This document shows positions 62,387-64,000 of a stretch of DNA of 64,000 bases, piece after piece (the first letter of the stretch is position 1; the number at the start of each line of letters is the position of its first letter). Location: positions 186,001 through 250,000 of the forward strand of contig NZ_QFXK01000038.1 in NCBI RefSeq assembly GCF_003261635.1, given 5' to 3'. The position numbers were made by a program, and so were the translations under genes. A model generated the notes under the pieces. That model ran no database searches. It saw only the letters and a program-made list of their open reading frames with translations, and was not told the DNA's origin. Source of the stretch: Kribbella monticola (lineage in GTDB: Bacteria > Actinomycetota > Actinomycetes > Propionibacteriales > Kribbellaceae).

Positions 62387-63301
62387 TCAGTCCCCGTACC
62401 CGAGATAACTCCAGGTTTCCGCGATAAGCTTTTTACCGTCTTCCACGGACCATTTTTGGGCGCCCTTGAATAACCACTTTAGCTCATTAGGTTCCTGCCA
62501 CGTATCGAACGCCGTCCCATCATTAAGGTCGCCATACAAATCGACTAACGTCTGAGAGAACCCATCGCTCAGACTGGAGCCATACTTCAAGCTGTAGTTT
62601 GACGCGTTGTAGACAAGACATTCCATGAAATAAGAAGGCAAGTCCGAAATATTCCCCGCCGCCACCAAGACGTTCTCCGCGTTCTTCAAGGCCCTCACGA
62701 ACCTCTTGTAGCGACCGCCCGTGAGGTTGTTCTTCGCAACGCCGTTGTCATACTGCTGCTGCGGCCAGTTGACAATCTTGGTTTCCGTATCGCGTGTGAA
62801 CACACAACTGCCGACGTGATAGTTGCTCTGATCGGCCGAGTCGTATCGGTGATACTCGAAACTCGGGACAACGTCAGTACTCGGCCGACTCCCAAGTTTC
62901 TCGGAGATCTCAATCGCTATCTTTCCGGAACTGTCAACCTCCGACGCCCCGAAGTAGTTCTCCAATGCCTGTCGAATCGCCGTTCGCCACGTAGTCGGGT
63001 TCCAGGATCCTGTGTAGGAGTCTGACTTGGATTCTGGAGTCACGCCCGGGAAATAGTCGTAATATACGCATTCATAGAGTTCTACGACAACGTCGACGTC
63101 ACTGTCGCGCCGAACGTTTGTATTGTTCCGATAGCTTCCCTTGGTGTAGATGCGGTGGCGACTACGTTTCAGCTGGTCACTTGCACTGACAGCGTTCTTG
63201 ACCATCCGCTCAGCGCGTTCCTGCTGATCTTGCTCGCTGTCACTGGATGGCTTGATCCATTGAGTCAAGAGCGCTTCACGTTCTTTAGCCGACAATCCCA
63301 T
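62387..63301 (-). CDS. cdnTase: CBASS CD-NTase (cGAS/DncV-like nucleotidyltransferase)
   Basis: The start is ATG 63301 because GGGGGAAG lies upstream; an earlier in-frame ATG does not. The 304-aa enzyme shows GSY (55-57), the metal-binding aspartates in DSDVDVVVE (D68, D70) and a third catalytic Asp in STDVVPS (D143). These bind Mg2+ for cyclic oligonucleotide synthesis on phage infection. No Cap2/Cap3 or HORMA genes are present, so with Cap15 this is a type I CBASS operon. The exact product nucleotide cannot be told. Confidence 0.9.
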   Translation of the reverse strand: MGLSAKEREALLTQWIKPSSDSEQDQQERAERMVKNAVSASDQLKRSRHRIYTKGSYRNNTNVRRDSDVDVVVELYECVYYDYFPGVTPESKSDSYTGSWNPTTWRTAIRQALENYFGASEVDSSGKIAIEISEKLGSRPSTDVVPSFEYHRYDSADQSNYHVGSCVFTRDTETKIVNWPQQQYDNGVAKNNLTGGRYKRFVRALKNAENVLVAAGNISDLPSYFMECLVYNASNYSLKYGSSLSDGFSQTLVDLYGDLNDGTAFDTWQEPNELKWLFKGAQKWSVEDGKKLIAETWSYLGYGD

Positions 63302-63495
63302 TACAACTTCCCCCAGACGATGAATACCGTGCCAGATCCCCCTGGCGTCTGCCAATCCTCGACCGATTGAGCGCTACATGGCAAGGGCCAAGGCGGCCCC
63401 GTATCCCATGGCGCGCGGTCGAGGCCTAGCGGTTCGCGTCACTGACTCCCCCTGCGAGCCGCCGCGAATCGGCCGGGCACGCCAGCGGCCGCCCC

Positions 63496-63517
63496 GTCCA
63501 GCAGTTAGTCCAGCAAC
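63496..63517. promoter_or_regulatory. Right integrase arm-type sites
   Basis: GTCCAGCAGT (63496-63505) and GTCCAGCAAC (63508-63517) lie 12 bp apart in the same orientation, mirroring the left pair at 50451 and 50463. They sit 84 bp inside attR. Confidence 0.65.
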
Positions 63518-63601
63518 AGCCAGCACCTGGCACATGAGTGTTCCGTCAGCGAACGACACGGTAGAACGGCGCTGCGAGCCCGGACGAGATCGTCTGTCGA
63601 A

Positions 63602-63647
63602 CTGAAAAGCGGAAGGTCGGCGGTTCGAGACCGCCCCTGACCACCTC
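63602..63647. repeat. attR: 46-bp copy of the tRNA-Phe 3' end
   Basis: Identical over 46 bp to attL. It holds only the 3' part of tRNA-Phe, so it is not a functional tRNA gene. The right boundary of the AICE is here. Confidence 0.95.
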
Positions 63648-63651
63648 GTCT

Positions 63652-63680
63652 CCCTCCGCTCCGGCCGAGGGCTTTTCTTT
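63652..63680 (+). terminator. Displaced native terminator of tRNA-Phe
   Basis: CCCTC (63652-63656) pairs with GAGGG (63667-63671), with a GC-rich inner loop, followed by CTTTTCTTT. It lies 4 bp beyond attR, where the terminator of the original tRNA-Phe gene should be before insertion. Confidence 0.7.
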
Positions 63681-64000
63681 CCCACGCGCGCTCCGCAACC
63701 GCTCCTCCGTCGCGGTCACTACGCCCGCTCCCGCCCACCCGGCCTCTCTTGCGGCTACGCCGCGACTTCGGGCTAACCGCCCACCCACGACCGCCTCGCC
63801 GCCACTCGCGCCGCCCGGTGAGCCTGGTCACTCTCGGATCGCCCAGAGCAATCGCCCACGCCACCTCCAACTCGGCGCTCGTCTCGCCGCGTCCGCGATG
63901 AAGCCCCCAGGACCCCGGTAGGCCGATGTTCCCCCTGGCCCGGCGAGAACCACGAGCCTTCGGAGACACCCGCAGCCGCCGCGCCCGCAATGCCGGCCGA
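63681..64000. other. Chromosomal sequence right of the AICE, no supported gene
   Basis: The longest open frame on the minus strand includes text such as GRSRTADLPLF, which is a well-known artefact of translating tRNA sequence in reverse and should not be annotated. I see no other gene, RNA or repeat before the window ends. Confidence 0.7.

Larger units (their letters stand above)
50359..63647. mobile_element. Integrated AICE at tRNA-Phe carrying a CBASS operon
   Basis: A 46-bp direct repeat (50359-50404 and 63602-63647) bounds a 13.2-kb insert. Inside are integrase and excisionase genes at the left, a replication module (primase-polymerase and DUF3631 ATPase), a TraB/FtsK-like conjugation translocase, DUF2637 and DUF6284 proteins, an XRE regulator with a flavoprotein, and cargo at the right. 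This matches actinomycete integrative and conjugative elements, which move double-stranded DNA through TraB. No phage structural genes are present. The core genes look intact, so mobility is plausible but untested. Confidence 0.93.

Noticed and set aside
61733..63301. Type II or III CBASS
   Set aside because: No Cap2 (E1/E2-like), Cap3, HORMA or TRIP13 gene lies beside the CD-NTase.
50359..63647. A prophage
   Set aside because: No capsid, tail, portal or lysis genes occur; a TraB translocase and AICE replication genes do.
63602..63647. A second tRNA-Phe gene at the right end
   Set aside because: Only 46 bp of the 3' part is present; the acceptor 5' strand and D-arm are missing.
63505..63990. 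Minus-strand frame with GRSRTADLPLF and a second with GGLEPPTFRFS
   Set aside because: Both come from reading the tRNA-Phe remnant backwards; such spurious proteins are common in databases.

Overview
The window is GC-rich DNA from a high-GC actinobacterium. Gene density, short ATGA-type overlaps, frequent GTG starts, a SigB/SigF-like sigma factor, a GAF-ANTAR regulator, DUF3618/DUF4235 envelope proteins and an actinomycete integrative and conjugative element (AICE) all fit. A Nocardioidaceae or Kribbella-like host is my inference; no rRNA or other diagnostic marker is present to prove it.

Bases 1-50,400 are chromosomal. They begin with a very large secreted protein that runs off the left edge. 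Next come a polysaccharide deacetylase fused to a family 2 glycosyltransferase, a DUF1906 secreted protein, a GAF-ANTAR regulator, a trypsin-like protease and two overlapping surface-glycan glycosyltransferase genes (3.4-12 kb). A TetR/luciferase-like oxidoreductase pair, malate synthase and small metabolic enzymes follow (14-20 kb). A compact five-gene MoxR ATPase-VWA operon (SWIM, DUF5691, MoxR, DUF5682, VWA) lies at 20.4-27.8 kb, with a drug transporter carrying an unusual coiled-coil tail just upstream. Bases 31-49 kb hold envelope-stress proteins, a LysR regulator, a sigma factor, a stand-alone LigD-type phosphoesterase, an AzlCD exporter with a CGNR regulator, TsaC-like, S41 and sortase-related proteins, a second drug transporter, AlkD-like, STAS, LacI and SIS proteins, and polyprenol-phosphate mannose synthase. 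A 750-bp low-complexity stretch leads into tRNA-Glu, tRNA-Asp and tRNA-Phe.

Bases 50,359-63,647 are an integrated AICE of about 13.2 kb bounded by a 46-bp direct repeat of the tRNA-Phe 3' end. A leftward operon encodes DUF6284, a 74-aa protein, a DUF2637 membrane protein, a TraB/FtsK-like translocase, a CxxC membrane protein, an RRQRL-type protein, a primase-polymerase, a DUF3631 helicase-like ATPase, an excisionase and a tyrosine integrase. A dense array of GGTAGCG heptamers next to traB is a candidate transfer (clt) or replication locus. Paired 12-bp-period repeats just inside both att sites look like integrase arm sites. An XRE regulator and a flavoprotein gene, transcribed rightward, form the control module.

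The right end of the element carries AT-richer cargo: a two-gene CBASS anti-phage operon (CD-NTase plus a Cap15-like two-TM beta-barrel effector) and a convergent gene of unknown function. The tRNA-Phe gene was rebuilt at the left junction, and its probable native terminator now lies beyond the right junction. The last 320 bp hold no gene I can support.
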